Shown here one piece after another: positions 16,214 through 25,137 of a stretch of DNA of 64,000 nucleotides. The notes under the pieces are model-generated. The model saw only the letters and a list, made by a program, of their open reading frames with translations. It did not search any database and was not told where the DNA came from. The stretch spans positions 310,001-374,000 of the forward strand of contig CAWHZI010000007.1 in NCBI GenBank assembly GCA_963833835.1, written 5' to 3'. Within the stretch, counting starts at the first letter, position 1. Every line of letters begins with the position of its first letter. The DNA comes from Bog-532 sp963833835 (GTDB lineage Bacteria; Actinomycetota; Actinomycetes; Streptosporangiales; Streptosporangiaceae). A program made the position numbers and the translations under genes.

Positions 16214-16215
16214 CC

Positions 16216-16725
16216 TTATTCGCCGACCGGGCCGCCGGAGATCTCGCTCACGACGTCCAGCTGGCCCACGTGCCGCGCGTACTCCTGCAGCAGGTGGAAC
16301 AGCACCCTTTCCAGCGTCGGCGGCTTCGCGCCGTCCCACCGGTCACCGGGCTGGCCGACCTCGTCCAGCTCGTGCTCGGTCACGATGGCCCGGGTCCGCT
16401 CGGCCTGCGCGTACAGCCCCATGACCAGGTCATCGAGGGTCTCGTCCGGTCCCACGTACCAGCGGCCGTCGCGGCGGTCGTCCCAGGCGTCGGTCCGGTC
16501 CAGACCCTCGAAGCCCCACTCCAGCCAGCGCAGCTCTACGTAGCGCAGGTGCTTGATCAGCTCGATCGGGGTCCAGCCGGACATCAGCCGGCTGGCCCGC
16601 AGCTCGGCGGCGGGCAGGCCCTCCAGCTTGCGCACCACCCGGTCACGGAAGAAGTCCAGGTAGCGCAGGAACACCTCGGCCCGCGAGGCGGCCGGCTCGG
16701 TTGGCTCGGGAAACGGCACGCTCAC
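16216..16725 (-). CDS. DinB-superfamily (DUF664) protein
   Basis: 169 residues from GTG 16725. A DinB/DUF664 four-helix bundle is indicated by RAEVFLRYLDFFRDRVVRKL, SGWTPIELIKHLRYVELRW (first metal His region) and LLQEYARHVGQLDVVSE (distal HxxxH-type ligands). Actinobacterial members are mycothiol- or bacillithiol-dependent transferases or related metalloproteins. The start codon lies inside a perfect hairpin that also separates it from the upstream helicase gene. No SD sequence is visible. Confidence 0.8.
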   Translation of the reverse strand: MSVPFPEPTEPAASRAEVFLRYLDFFRDRVVRKLEGLPAAELRASRLMSGWTPIELIKHLRYVELRWLEWGFEGLDRTDAWDDRRDGRWYVGPDETLDDLVMGLYAQAERTRAIVTEHELDEVGQPGDRWDGAKPPTLERVLFHLLQEYARHVGQLDVVSEISGGPVGE

Positions 16726-16759
16726 CCGGCCAGCCTAGTCTCAGGCTGGCCGGGTGAGC
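16720..16759. terminator. 17-bp hairpin between helicase and DinB genes, covering the DinB start codon
   Basis: GCTCACCCGGCCAGCCT and its exact complement are separated by 6 bases. On the minus strand it follows the helicase stop by about 100 bases and spans the DinB GTG at 16725. It could terminate helicase transcripts or restrict DinB translation. Confidence 0.7.
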
Positions 16760-16772
16760 GTGTTCAAGCTGC

Positions 16773-16832
16773 GTCCCCTCAGGCCGCGTCCCCTCGGGCC
16801 GCGTCCCCTCAGGCCGCGTGCCCTCAGGCCGC
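16773..16832. repeat. Four 15-bp tandem repeats repeating the helicase stop
   Basis: Unit gtcccctcaggccgc, four copies with single changes. On the minus strand each unit reads GCG GCC TGA in the helicase frame, so the final Ala-Ala-stop is repeated downstream of the true stop at 16866. Confidence 0.8.
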
Positions 16833-16865
16833 GCCCACGGGCGCCAAGCCCGCGGGCATCAAACC

Positions 16866-18506
16866 TCAGGCCGCGTCGGGCCGGGCCTCGCGCGGGCGTC
16901 CGGTCCGGGCCGGGCTGTTGCCCCGGCGCGGTCCGCGGTGACCCGCGCCGCCGGCCTCGCCGGACCGCGGCCGCCGTGGGCCCTGGTTACCACGCGGGGC
17001 ACCCCCGCGCTGGCCGCCCCGGCTGGGACGGCCGGAACCGGAGCGGGACGACAGCGGGGAAGCGGGCGGCGGGGGCGGCACCGGGGTGCCGGTCGTCGCG
17101 ATCTCCTGCACGACCTCGTGGCTGGCGTTCACGTGGTGGCGGGTGGCGGTCACGCCAGCCGCTTGGTGCATCCGCTGCAGTTCACGGACCTGGCTCTCGT
17201 CGGCCAGCGTCACGACCAGGCCCGAAGCCCCGGCGCGCGCCGTCCGGCCGGAGCGGTGCAGGTAGTCCTTGTGGTCGTTGGGCAGGTCGAAGTGCACGAC
17301 CAGCTCCACGTCATCCACGTGGATGCCGCGGGCGGCCACGTCGGTGGCCACCAGCACCCGCGGGTGACCCAGCGCGAACGCGTCCAGCGCGCGCTGGCGC
17401 TGCTTCTGGGTGCGGTTGCCGTGAATGGCTTCCGCCGCCACCCCGTCCCGGGTCAGCTGCCGGGCCAGCCGGTCCGCCCCGTGCTTGGTGCGAACGAAGA
17501 ACAGGGTCCGCGCCGGGCGGCTCGCCAGCGCCGTGGCGATGGTCAGCTTCTCCGCGTTGTCGGGGGTTACCAGCACCCGGTGCTCGGCCAGGATGGCCGA
17601 GTCATCCTGCTGGGCCACCGCGTGCAGCGCGGGGTCGTTCAGGTAGTTGGTCACGAGCAGGCCGACGCGGCGGTCCAGCGTGGCCGAGAACAGCATCCGC
17701 TGCCCGCCGGCCGGGGTCTCGTCCAGGATGCGGGTCACCGCGGGCAGGAAGCCGAGGTCGGCCATGTGGTCGGCCTCGTCCAGCACGGTGATCTCGATCT
17801 CGCCCAAGTTACAGGCGTGCTGGTCCATCAGGTCGATCAGCCGGCCCGGGGTGGCCACCACCAGGTCGACGCCGTCCCGCAGGCGGGTGATCTGCCGCGA
17901 GTAGGGCACGCCGCCGTACACGGTCATCGTGGTCACGCCGATGGCGCGGCCGAGCGGGCCGAGCACGTCGGCCACCTGCTGGGCGAGTTCGCGGGTGGGC
18001 ACCAGCACCAGGCCGCGCGGCGCCTTGCCGCGTCGCCGCGGCTCGACGTCAGCCGCCAGCCGGGTCAGCAGGGGCAGGCCGAACGCGAGCGTCTTGCCCG
18101 ATCCGGTCTGGGCCCGGCCGAGCACGTCCTTGCCGGCCAGCGCGTCCGGGAGCGCCCGGCGCTGGATGGCGAACGGGGCCTCGATCTCGCTGGCCGCCAG
18201 CGCCCGGATCAGGCGCTCGGGCAGGCCCAGCTGAGCAAAGTTGTCGATCTCCGGCTCCGGTGACGCCGCGGCGTCAGACAGGGCCTGGTCAAGCTCGGAA
18301 TAAGGTTCCGGCTGGCCGGGCCGGGCCGGGCCGGTGTTACGCGGGCGGCGGCCGGGGCCGTTCCGCCGGGCGGGCTGGCCGCCGCGGTGCGGAGCGTCCG
18401 ACCCACGGCGAGCATCCTGCCCGTATCGGCCCTCCTGCCCGCGGCGGGCGGGCTCTTGGCCGTACTGGCGGGCAGGCGCGCGCCGGCGCCGTGCGTTGTC
18501 AGGCAT
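16866..18506 (-). CDS. DEAD-box ATP-dependent RNA helicase
   Basis: 546 residues. An Arg/Gly-rich basic N-terminal 80 residues precede the core: Q motif (FAIQRRALPDAL), Walker A AQTGSGKT, PTRELAQQ, TPGRLIDL, LDEADHM, FSATL, then ATDVAARGIHVDDVE and HRSGRTARAG. The C-terminus is again basic and low-complexity (RGGQRGGAPRGNQGPRRP), as in cold-adaptation or ribosome-assembly helicases that bind RNA with disordered tails. ATG 18506 has GGAG upstream. All catalytic motifs are intact. Confidence 0.95.
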   Translation of the reverse strand: MPDNARRRRAPARQYGQEPARRGQEGRYGQDARRGSDAPHRGGQPARRNGPGRRPRNTGPARPGQPEPYSELDQALSDAAASPEPEIDNFAQLGLPERLIRALAASEIEAPFAIQRRALPDALAGKDVLGRAQTGSGKTLAFGLPLLTRLAADVEPRRRGKAPRGLVLVPTRELAQQVADVLGPLGRAIGVTTMTVYGGVPYSRQITRLRDGVDLVVATPGRLIDLMDQHACNLGEIEITVLDEADHMADLGFLPAVTRILDETPAGGQRMLFSATLDRRVGLLVTNYLNDPALHAVAQQDDSAILAEHRVLVTPDNAEKLTIATALASRPARTLFFVRTKHGADRLARQLTRDGVAAEAIHGNRTQKQRQRALDAFALGHPRVLVATDVAARGIHVDDVELVVHFDLPNDHKDYLHRSGRTARAGASGLVVTLADESQVRELQRMHQAAGVTATRHHVNASHEVVQEIATTGTPVPPPPPASPLSSRSGSGRPSRGGQRGGAPRGNQGPRRPRSGEAGGAGHRGPRRGNSPARTGRPREARPDAA

Positions 18507-18767
18507 GCATGAACTCCATCGCTGATTCGTTGGGCCGCGTCATGTCAGAGACGTCGACGGCTGGGGCGAACCTTGGTTCGCCCATCAGCGGACTGCTCAC
18601 ACAACCGACCAGGCGGGCGTTGCACCCGCGGACAAGCGGCATCAGTGCCGCCGAGGTCTCCAACGCTAGCAGTTGCCGCGATGTTCCCCGGACCGAACCC
18701 GCCGTGAAGCAGGTTCGCAAATAACTCCGCGAGGTCAGGCCCGCGAAAGTTAACCCCTGGAGACAGG

Positions 18768-19938
18768 TTAGAGCGCCGCGTACAGCGCCTGCTCGAAGTC
18801 GCTGTACAGCCGCAACGCTTCCGGGGTGATGAACGGCAGGAAGTTGCTGTAGATCGAGGCGCAGATCCCGGCCGTCCGGTCGACCCAGAAGTGCGTGTTG
18901 CACAGCCCGGCCCAGGCCCCGCTCCCGGCCCGGCGGCGCCCGGGCACGTCTTCGGTGTTCAGCAACAGCCCGTAACCCCACTTGTAGCCGGGCCCCAGGG
19001 CGAACGGGCCGCTGGAGGCCGGGTCGGCGGTGGGGATCTCGGCCGGGAAGTCCAGGTCGCCGATCTGGTTGCGGAACGCCGCGTCCACCGTGTCCGGCTG
19101 CAGGATCCGCACCCCGTCCAGCTCGCCGCCGCGCAGCAGGGCCCGTTCGAACTTGATGTAGTCGCTCGGCGGCCCGTACAGGCCGTGCCCACCCGCGTAG
19201 TACTCCGGGGCCTGGTTGAGGATCTCGCCGATCGAGGACCACTGGCCGTCCTCGCCCTTGACGTGCACCGGCGAGCAGTTGGCCCGGTCGCTGTCGTTCA
19301 TCACGAACGAGGTGTGGTCCATGCCCAGCGGTCCGGTGATGTTCTGCTTCATGGCCACGTCCAGCGGCAGCCCGGTCACCGCCTCGACCACCTGGCCCAG
19401 CCAGTCGATGTTGATGCCGTAGATGAACGCGGTGCCGGGGTCGGCCACCATCGGCGCCCGCAGCGAGGCCCGGGACCCGGCCACCACGTTGGGGATGCCG
19501 GAGATCTTCTCCCACTGCGACCAGATCGCCGCTCCAGAACCAGTACCCCAGCCCGGAGGTGTGCGTGATCAGCTGCCTCACCGTGGCCGGGCTGGCCGGC
19601 GGCCGGAGCTGCGGTACCCCGTCGGCGAACCCGGTCAGCACCTGCACCTCGGCGAACTCGGGGCAGTAGTTGACCACGGGGGAGTCCAGGTCCAGGTTGC
19701 CCTTCTCCATCTCCTGCAGGGCCAGCACGGTGCACGGCATCTTGGTCATGGACATGATCCGGAACACGGTGTCGGCGTCGGCCGGCTCGGTGCTGTCGAC
19801 CGCGCGCGGCCCGGCCGCGCCCGAGTAGATCACGCCGTCGCGGTCGGCCGCGATCGCCACCACGTGCGGCACCGCCCCGTCGGCCACCGCGCTGCTCAGT
19901 ACCTGGTCGATGGCCGCTGTGTCGTTGACCGCACTCAT
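18768..19938 (-). pseudogene. Serine beta-lactamase-like hydrolase interrupted by one extra base
   Basis: ATG 19938 with AGGGAGG. The N-terminal part has the SxxK nucleophile in MSMTKMPCTVLALQEM and ends in THTSGLGYWFW; there, near 19533, one extra base shifts the frame. The downstream frame continues the same fold: AAIWSQWEKISGIPNVVAGS, GTAFIYGINIDWLGQVVEAV, ending at TAA 18768. Repaired length is about 389 residues, normal for class C-like esterases/DD-peptidases. Could be a real frameshift, but the pattern across the window favours a base-calling error. Confidence 0.8.
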
Positions 19939-20053
19939 CGCACGCCTCCCTGCGTCGCCTACCCGTGCGCAGTATCCGCCGTAACGCGCCGCGGGTCCGT
20001 CGCAGTACGCGACACGGCTGGCTAACACGACTGGCAAAAGTGCACGCCGTACG

Positions 20054-20914
20054 ATGATCCGCATGTCACCGCGCGGGATCGACTTCCACGTCCACCTGCC
20101 CACGCCGGACTGGCTGGACGGCAGCCTGGGGGGTTACATCGAGGCGGCCGAGGCGTACTTCCGGTCGAAGGTGGACCGCAAGTCCCTGGCCGAACTGGCC
20201 GACTACTACCGCGGCCTGGACCTGCGCGCGGTCCTGCTGGCCTGGGATGCCGAGACCGCCACCGGCCGGCCCCGGGTCCCGAACGAGACCGTGGCCGCGG
20301 CCTGCCGCGACTTCCCGGACGTGTTCACCGGGCTGGGCTCGGTCGACCCGCACAAGGGCAGCGCGGTGGACGAGGTGGCCAAGATCGCCGACCTGGGACT
20401 GCGGGGGGTGAAGTTCCACCCCCAGCTGCAGGCGTTCGCCCCGGACGACCCGGTCTACTGGCCGGTGTTCGCGGCCTGCCAGGAGCACGGGCTGCTGGCC
20501 CTGTTCCACACCGGGACCAGCGGGATCGGGGCCCGCCAGCCCGGCGGCCAGGGCATCAGGCTGGACTACGGCCACCCGCTCAAGCTGGACGCGGTGGCGG
20601 CCGAGCACCCGGGCCTGGACGTGGTGGCGGCGCACTTCGGCTGGCCCTGGCACATGGACCTGATCGCCATGGCCCTGCACAAGACCAACGTCTACATCGA
20701 CCTGTCCGGCTGGGCCCCCAAGCGGGTGCCGCCCGAGGTGATCCGCGAGCTCAAGGGCCGCCTGAAGGACCAGTTCATCTGGGGCAGCGACTACCCGTTC
20801 ATCTCACCCGAACGCTGCCTGGCCGAGCTGGACGAGCTGGAGATCCCGGCCGGCACCCTGGACACGGTGCTCCGCGCCAACGCCGCCCGCATCCTGGGGC
20901 TCCCGGCCGAGTGA
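20054..20914 (+). CDS. Metal-dependent amidohydrolase (amidohydrolase-2 family)
   Basis: 286 residues from ATG 20054, or 283 from ATG 20063. HxH appears in GIDFHVHLP; further metal/acid positions are in GVKFHPQLQ, LFHTGTS, VAAHFGWPW and IWGSDYPF. These match the TIM-barrel amidohydrolase-2 group (decarboxylases and hydrolases such as ACMSD). TACGAT lies 7 bases before ATG 20063, so a leaderless mRNA from that codon is possible; no SD is seen. Ends in an AT-rich bidirectional terminator. Confidence 0.88.
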   Translation: MIRMSPRGIDFHVHLPTPDWLDGSLGGYIEAAEAYFRSKVDRKSLAELADYYRGLDLRAVLLAWDAETATGRPRVPNETVAAACRDFPDVFTGLGSVDPHKGSAVDEVAKIADLGLRGVKFHPQLQAFAPDDPVYWPVFAACQEHGLLALFHTGTSGIGARQPGGQGIRLDYGHPLKLDAVAAEHPGLDVVAAHFGWPWHMDLIAMALHKTNVYIDLSGWAPKRVPPEVIRELKGRLKDQFIWGSDYPFISPERCLAELDELEIPAGTLDTVLRANAARILGLPAE

Positions 20915-20916
20915 CC

Positions 20917-20944
20917 CTGTTAAAAATCATTAATTTTTTAACAG
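20917..20944. terminator. AT-rich bidirectional terminator
   Basis: CTGTTAAAAA and TTTTTTAACAG form a 10-bp stem around 8 bases, between the convergent amidohydrolase and CocE-type genes. The AT content is extreme for this window; U-tracts occur on both strands. Confidence 0.75.
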
Positions 20945-20956
20945 ACTCCCTGGCGG

Positions 20957-22585
20957 CTACCCGTTGACGATCAGCCGGGACGGCCGCGACGCATCGTGCC
21001 AGATGCGGTTGGTGGCCTGGACTCCCTCGGTTTCGGTGATCATGTCGCCGCCGGTGCCCAGGTTCACGTCGAACTTGGGCAGCGCGGACGACGCCACCTC
21101 GACCCGGATCCGGTGCCCGGCGTCCAGCCGCACGCAGGTGTCCCACATCACGATGCGCACCTCGTAGACCTCGCCCGGCGTCACCGGCTCGGCCCGGTCG
21201 AACCCGTGCCGGTAACGCAGCCGTACCATGCCGTCGCACAGCCGCTGGGCGAACCCGCTCGGGTGCACGTCGACCAGCTTGGCCATGACGTCGGTGTCGG
21301 CCGCCGAGGTGGCCACGTGCGCCACCAGCGTGACCGGCCCGATCAGCTCGACCGGCTCGGCCAGTGGCTCGGTGCTGTACACCAGCACGTCGCCGCGGCT
21401 CTCTACCCCCAGGTAGTCGTCCGGCCCGCCGATCTGGCCGCTGCCCTCCCCGGTGATGAACGGCACCGGCCGGTCCGGGTCGTGGACCCACTCGTCCGGA
21501 GCCTGGTCCGCGACGGGCGGCTCGGCCTGCAGCCGCCCGTCCCCGAACCGGCTGTTGGCCCGCCCGCCACTGGCCAGGTGGAACACGTGCGTACCGGCGC
21601 TCGCGGGCGGCCAGGTCGTCTCGTCCCGCCACTGGCCGGCGCCCATCACGAAGATCCGGACCGGCTCCGGCGCCGGTTCCGGGGCGATCCCGCGGACGTG
21701 CTCGTCCAGAAAGGCCAGCATGTAGGCGTCCAGGTCGATCAGCGCGTCCGGGCCGAAGTCGATCTCGCCCAGCTTCCTGGTCGTGTTGACCGCGTGGCCC
21801 CACGGCCCCATCAGCAGCCGCTGCCCGGCCCGCCCAGCCGCGGTCATGGCCGCGAAGTTGGCCGGGGTGCCGATCTGCTCGTCGTCGTACCAGCCCGAGA
21901 CGTGCAGCACCGGCAGGTCCAGCTCGCCGATGCGGTGCTGGTAGCGGACTGGCTCCCACCACTCGTCCAGCGTGGTGTGCCGGACTTCCTCCCGCCAGTT
22001 GGGCGAGACGAACCCGGCCGCCTCGTCCATCGTCAGCAGCGGCCGGTGCGCGTAGACCGACATCCAGTCCGTGTCCCCGGTGTACTGGATGGCCCGCCCG
22101 TCGGTCATCCGGAACCAGTGCACGCTCATCGGGTCCGGCACCCCGGTCGGCCACTCCACGAACGGGTCGCTCGGCGTGACCAGGCAGACCATGGCCTTGA
22201 GGGCGGCGGGCCGGTGCAGTGCGGTCAGCCACTGGATCCGCCCCGGGTAGCTGCCTCCGTGTGTGGCCACCTTGCCGTCGCACCAGTCCTGGGCCGCGAT
22301 CCAGTCGATGACGTCGGCCCCGTCCGGCCCGTCGTTGCGGTACGGCACGAAGCTGCCGTCGGAGTCGCCGCGGCCGCGCACGTCGACCAGGACGTAGGCG
22401 TACCCGCCCCGCGCGAACGCCTCGGCCCGGGCCGACTGCCGTTCCCCCGACCGCCCGTACGGCGTCCGCATGACCACGGCCGGGGCCGGGCCCTGCCGCG
22501 GCAGCACCACGTCCGCGGCGAGCGTGATCCCGTCCCGCAGTGGGATCCGGAGGTTAAATCGGCGTGTCATCCCAGTCTCAGCCAC
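20957..22585 (-). CDS. CocE/NonD-family alpha/beta-hydrolase (X-Pro dipeptidyl-peptidase type)
   Basis: 542 residues. The alpha/beta-hydrolase core has the oxyanion region RTPYGRSGE, VDVRGRGDSDG and the nucleophile GGSYPGRIQW, with His near HVSGWYDDEQ-type loops. The C-terminal 200 residues form the jelly-roll domain (HRIRVEVASSALPKFDVNLG). Members cleave acyl esters or amides, e.g. cocaine, cephalosporins or peptides. GTG 22585 and ATG 22570 are both possible starts; neither has a strong RBS. Divergent from the molybdopterin protein across a small palindrome. Confidence 0.9.
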   Translation of the reverse strand: MAETGMTRRFNLRIPLRDGITLAADVVLPRQGPAPAVVMRTPYGRSGERQSARAEAFARGGYAYVLVDVRGRGDSDGSFVPYRNDGPDGADVIDWIAAQDWCDGKVATHGGSYPGRIQWLTALHRPAALKAMVCLVTPSDPFVEWPTGVPDPMSVHWFRMTDGRAIQYTGDTDWMSVYAHRPLLTMDEAAGFVSPNWREEVRHTTLDEWWEPVRYQHRIGELDLPVLHVSGWYDDEQIGTPANFAAMTAAGRAGQRLLMGPWGHAVNTTRKLGEIDFGPDALIDLDAYMLAFLDEHVRGIAPEPAPEPVRIFVMGAGQWRDETTWPPASAGTHVFHLASGGRANSRFGDGRLQAEPPVADQAPDEWVHDPDRPVPFITGEGSGQIGGPDDYLGVESRGDVLVYSTEPLAEPVELIGPVTLVAHVATSAADTDVMAKLVDVHPSGFAQRLCDGMVRLRYRHGFDRAEPVTPGEVYEVRIVMWDTCVRLDAGHRIRVEVASSALPKFDVNLGTGGDMITETEGVQATNRIWHDASRPSRLIVNG

Positions 22586-22595
22586 GAGTCCGGAT

Positions 22596-22611
22596 GGTAT
22601 CGGGAGATACC
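22596..22611. promoter_or_regulatory. Palindrome in the divergent CocE / molybdopterin intergenic region
   Basis: GGTATCGGGAGATACC is a perfect inverted repeat with 6-bp arms and a 4-base spacer, 11 bases upstream of the GTG of the hydrolase gene. A possible operator; no adjacent regulator gene was found. Confidence 0.4.
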
Positions 22612-22675
22612 GTGATCAAGGCACCGACCTGCCGGTTGCCGACCCGCCGCCTCCTCTGACCGCCCCCAGTTCCTT

Positions 22676-24463
22676 ATGGCCGCACCCCATCGACCCGCCG
22701 CCGACCCGGTTCGCCCCGCTCGTGTCCTCGCCGGGGCGCTGGCGGGCGTGCTCGCGGCCGCCGTCGCCATGGGCGCCGCCCAGTTCGCGTCCGGCCTTGG
22801 CGTCCCGCAGAGCTCACCCGTGCTCGCGGTGGGCCAGGCCGCCATCGACCTGGCCCCGGCCCAGGTCAAGGAATTCGCCATCGCCACGTTCGGCACCGGC
22901 GACAAGACCGCGCTGCTGGCCGGCATCCTGGTCATCCTGGTCCTGTACGCGGCGGCGGTCGGGATCCTCGCGGTCCGCCGGTTCGGGCTCGGGCTGGCTG
23001 GGCTGGCGGTGTTCGCTGCGATCGGTCTGGCCGCCGCGCTGACCCGGCCCACCGCCACCGTCGGCTACGTGGTTCCCACCCTGGCCGGGGCGGCGGCCGG
23101 CTCGGTCGCGCTGTTCTGGCTGGCCCGCGCGGCGGTCCGGCTCGGTGCTCCGCTGGACTCCCTCTTCCCCCCCGACCCGCACCCTGACCCGCACCCTGAG
23201 CTGCCCGGCCCGGACGCGCCCGCCGACCCAGCCCCGCCCGCCATCCCGGACGCGCCCGCCAGCTCGGCCTGGCAGGCCGGTCATGAACGGCCGCCTGACC
23301 CAGCCCCGCCCGCCCGGCCTGCCGTCCGCGCGGGCCCGGCCTACTCCTTCGCCGGCGTGGCTCACCCGGACGACCAAAGACCATCCCGCTGGCCTGCGCG
23401 GCGGCAGTTCCTGTTCACCACCGGCGCGGCGGCGGCCGTCGCCGGGCTCGGGACGCTGGCCGGGAGCAACCTGGCCCACGAGCACAACATCGCCACCACG
23501 CGACGGGCCATCCGGTTCCCCCGGCCTGCCGTTCCCGCCCCGCCCCTCCCGGCCGGTCACGACCTCGCCGTGCCCGGCCTCACCTCGTTCGTCACCCCGG
23601 ACCAGAGCTTCTACCGGGTCGACACGGCCCTGCTCGTGCCCCAGGTTGATCCGGCCCGCTGGCGGCTGCGGATCCACGGCATGGTCCAGCGCGAGGTGAC
23701 CGTCACCTTCGCCGACCTGCTGCGGCGCCCGCTCATCGAGGCCTGGGTCACGCTGACCTGCGTCTCGAACGTGGTCGGCGGCCCCTACGCGGGCAACGCC
23801 CGCTGGCTGGGCGCCAGCCTGGCCGGCCTGATCCGGCAGGCCCGGCCGCGGGCGGGGGCCAACCAGCTGCTGTGCACCTCGGTCGACGGGTTCACCTCGG
23901 GTACCCCGCTGCCGGTCGTGCTGGACGGCCGGGACGCGCTGCTGGCCGTGGCCATGAACGGGGTGGCCCTGCCCATCGAGCACGGTTTCCCGGCCCGGAT
24001 GGTGGTGCCCGGCCTGTACGGCTACGTGTCGGCGACCAAGTGGGTCACCGACATCGAGGTGACCACGTTCGCCGCCGCCCGCGCCTTCTGGGCCCAGCGC
24101 GGCTACGCTCAGCTGGCGCCGATCAAGACCGAGTCGCGGATCGACGTCCCGGCCGCGGGCCGGTCGCTCGCCCCGGGCCGGACGTCGGTGGCCGGGGTGG
24201 CCTGGGCCCAGCACAAGGGGATCGCGGCCGTCGAGGTCAGGGTGGACGGTGGCCCCTGGCATCAGGCCCGGCTGGCCACGGTGCCCGGCATCGACACCTG
24301 GCGGCAGTGGGTCTGGGACTGGCCGGCCACCCCGGGCCCCCACGAGCTCGAGGCCCGGGCCACCGACGCGACCGGTTACACCCAGACCGCCGTCCAGGCC
24401 GACACCATCCCGAACGGCGCGTCCGGCTACCCGTCGGTTCAGGTCACCGTGCGAACGGGCTGA
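22676..24463 (+). CDS. Membrane-anchored molybdopterin oxidoreductase (sulfite oxidase-like)
   Basis: 595 residues. Four hydrophobic helices lie within residues 20-160, then a Pro/Asp-rich linker, then an RRQFLF twin-arginine-like segment near 241 with a hydrophobic stretch, then the sulfite-oxidase-type domain. The molybdenum-ligand Cys is C362 in VTLTCVSN. A C-terminal dimerisation domain (WAQHKGIAAVEVRVDGGPW) follows. Likely an extracytoplasmic oxidoreductase; the substrate (sulfite, methionine sulfoxide or other) cannot be told. The 3' end overlaps the convergent DJ-1 gene by 25 bases. Confidence 0.88.
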   Translation: MAAPHRPAADPVRPARVLAGALAGVLAAAVAMGAAQFASGLGVPQSSPVLAVGQAAIDLAPAQVKEFAIATFGTGDKTALLAGILVILVLYAAAVGILAVRRFGLGLAGLAVFAAIGLAAALTRPTATVGYVVPTLAGAAAGSVALFWLARAAVRLGAPLDSLFPPDPHPDPHPELPGPDAPADPAPPAIPDAPASSAWQAGHERPPDPAPPARPAVRAGPAYSFAGVAHPDDQRPSRWPARRQFLFTTGAAAAVAGLGTLAGSNLAHEHNIATTRRAIRFPRPAVPAPPLPAGHDLAVPGLTSFVTPDQSFYRVDTALLVPQVDPARWRLRIHGMVQREVTVTFADLLRRPLIEAWVTLTCVSNVVGGPYAGNARWLGASLAGLIRQARPRAGANQLLCTSVDGFTSGTPLPVVLDGRDALLAVAMNGVALPIEHGFPARMVVPGLYGYVSATKWVTDIEVTTFAAARAFWAQRGYAQLAPIKTESRIDVPAAGRSLAPGRTSVAGVAWAQHKGIAAVEVRVDGGPWHQARLATVPGIDTWRQWVWDWPATPGPHELEARATDATGYTQTAVQADTIPNGASGYPSVQVTVRTG

Positions 24464-25089
24464 GGGTAGCGGCTGCGGTCGCGGAACCGCTGGGTCACGG
24501 CCGCGGGCGCCTTGTCCGGCGAACCGGCGTCGTAGGGCGGCTGCGGGTCGTACTCCAGCATGAGCTGAATGGACTGCGCCACCTCATCCCCGGCGATCCG
24601 GCCCGCCAGGGTCAGCCCCATGTCGATCCCGGCCGATACGCCGGCCGCGGTCACGTACTTACCGTCGAACACCACCCGCTCGGTGACCGGCACGGCGCCG
24701 AACCGGGCCAACTGCTCCAGGGCCGTCCAGTGTGAGGTGGCCCGCCGCCCGGTCAGCAGCCCGGCCGCGGCCAGCGTCAGCGACCCGGTGCACACCGACG
24801 TGGTCCAGGTCGTCGTCTGGTCCACCGCCCGCAACCAGTCGGCCACCGGGCCGCCGCCGGTGAGGGCGTCGGTGCCCGGGCCGCCCGGTACCAGCACGAC
24901 GTCCGGGTGCGGCACCTCGGTCAGCGCGGCGTCCGCCACCAGGCCGAGCTGGCCGGTTTCGTCCCGGACCGGCCCGGCCTGTTCGGCTACGAACACCACC
25001 TCGCCCCCGGGCAGCTGGTCCAGCGTCTGGTACGGCCCGATGGCGTCCAGCACGGTGAGCCGGGGAAAGAGCACGATGGCGATTTGCAT
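24439..25089 (-). CDS. DJ-1/PfpI-family protein (GATase1-like)
   Basis: 216 residues from ATG 25089, preceded by GGAGG. The nucleophile-elbow Cys is in TTSVCTGSLTLAAAG, followed by THW-type residues (SHWTALEQL); the N-terminus MQIAIVLFPRLTVLDAIGPY is typical of the ThiJ/isonitrile-hydratase group. It lies 48 bases downstream of the AraC-type gene and is probably co-transcribed. Function within the family (hydratase, glyoxalase III, sensor) is unresolved. Confidence 0.85.
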   Translation of the reverse strand: MQIAIVLFPRLTVLDAIGPYQTLDQLPGGEVVFVAEQAGPVRDETGQLGLVADAALTEVPHPDVVLVPGGPGTDALTGGGPVADWLRAVDQTTTWTTSVCTGSLTLAAAGLLTGRRATSHWTALEQLARFGAVPVTERVVFDGKYVTAAGVSAGIDMGLTLAGRIAGDEVAQSIQLMLEYDPQPPYDAGSPDKAPAAVTQRFRDRSRYPQPVRTVT

Positions 25090-25137
25090 GACGGTCCTCC
25101 ACTGATCTCGTGATCTTGTGATCTCGGAACGGGGCAC

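Noticed and set aside
25100..25125. Three octamer repeats TGATCTCG/TGATCTTG/TGATCTCG as a CRISPR-like or operator array
   Set aside because: No spacers, only 24 bases in total, and no symmetric element. Too little to call; noted in the AraC gene entry.
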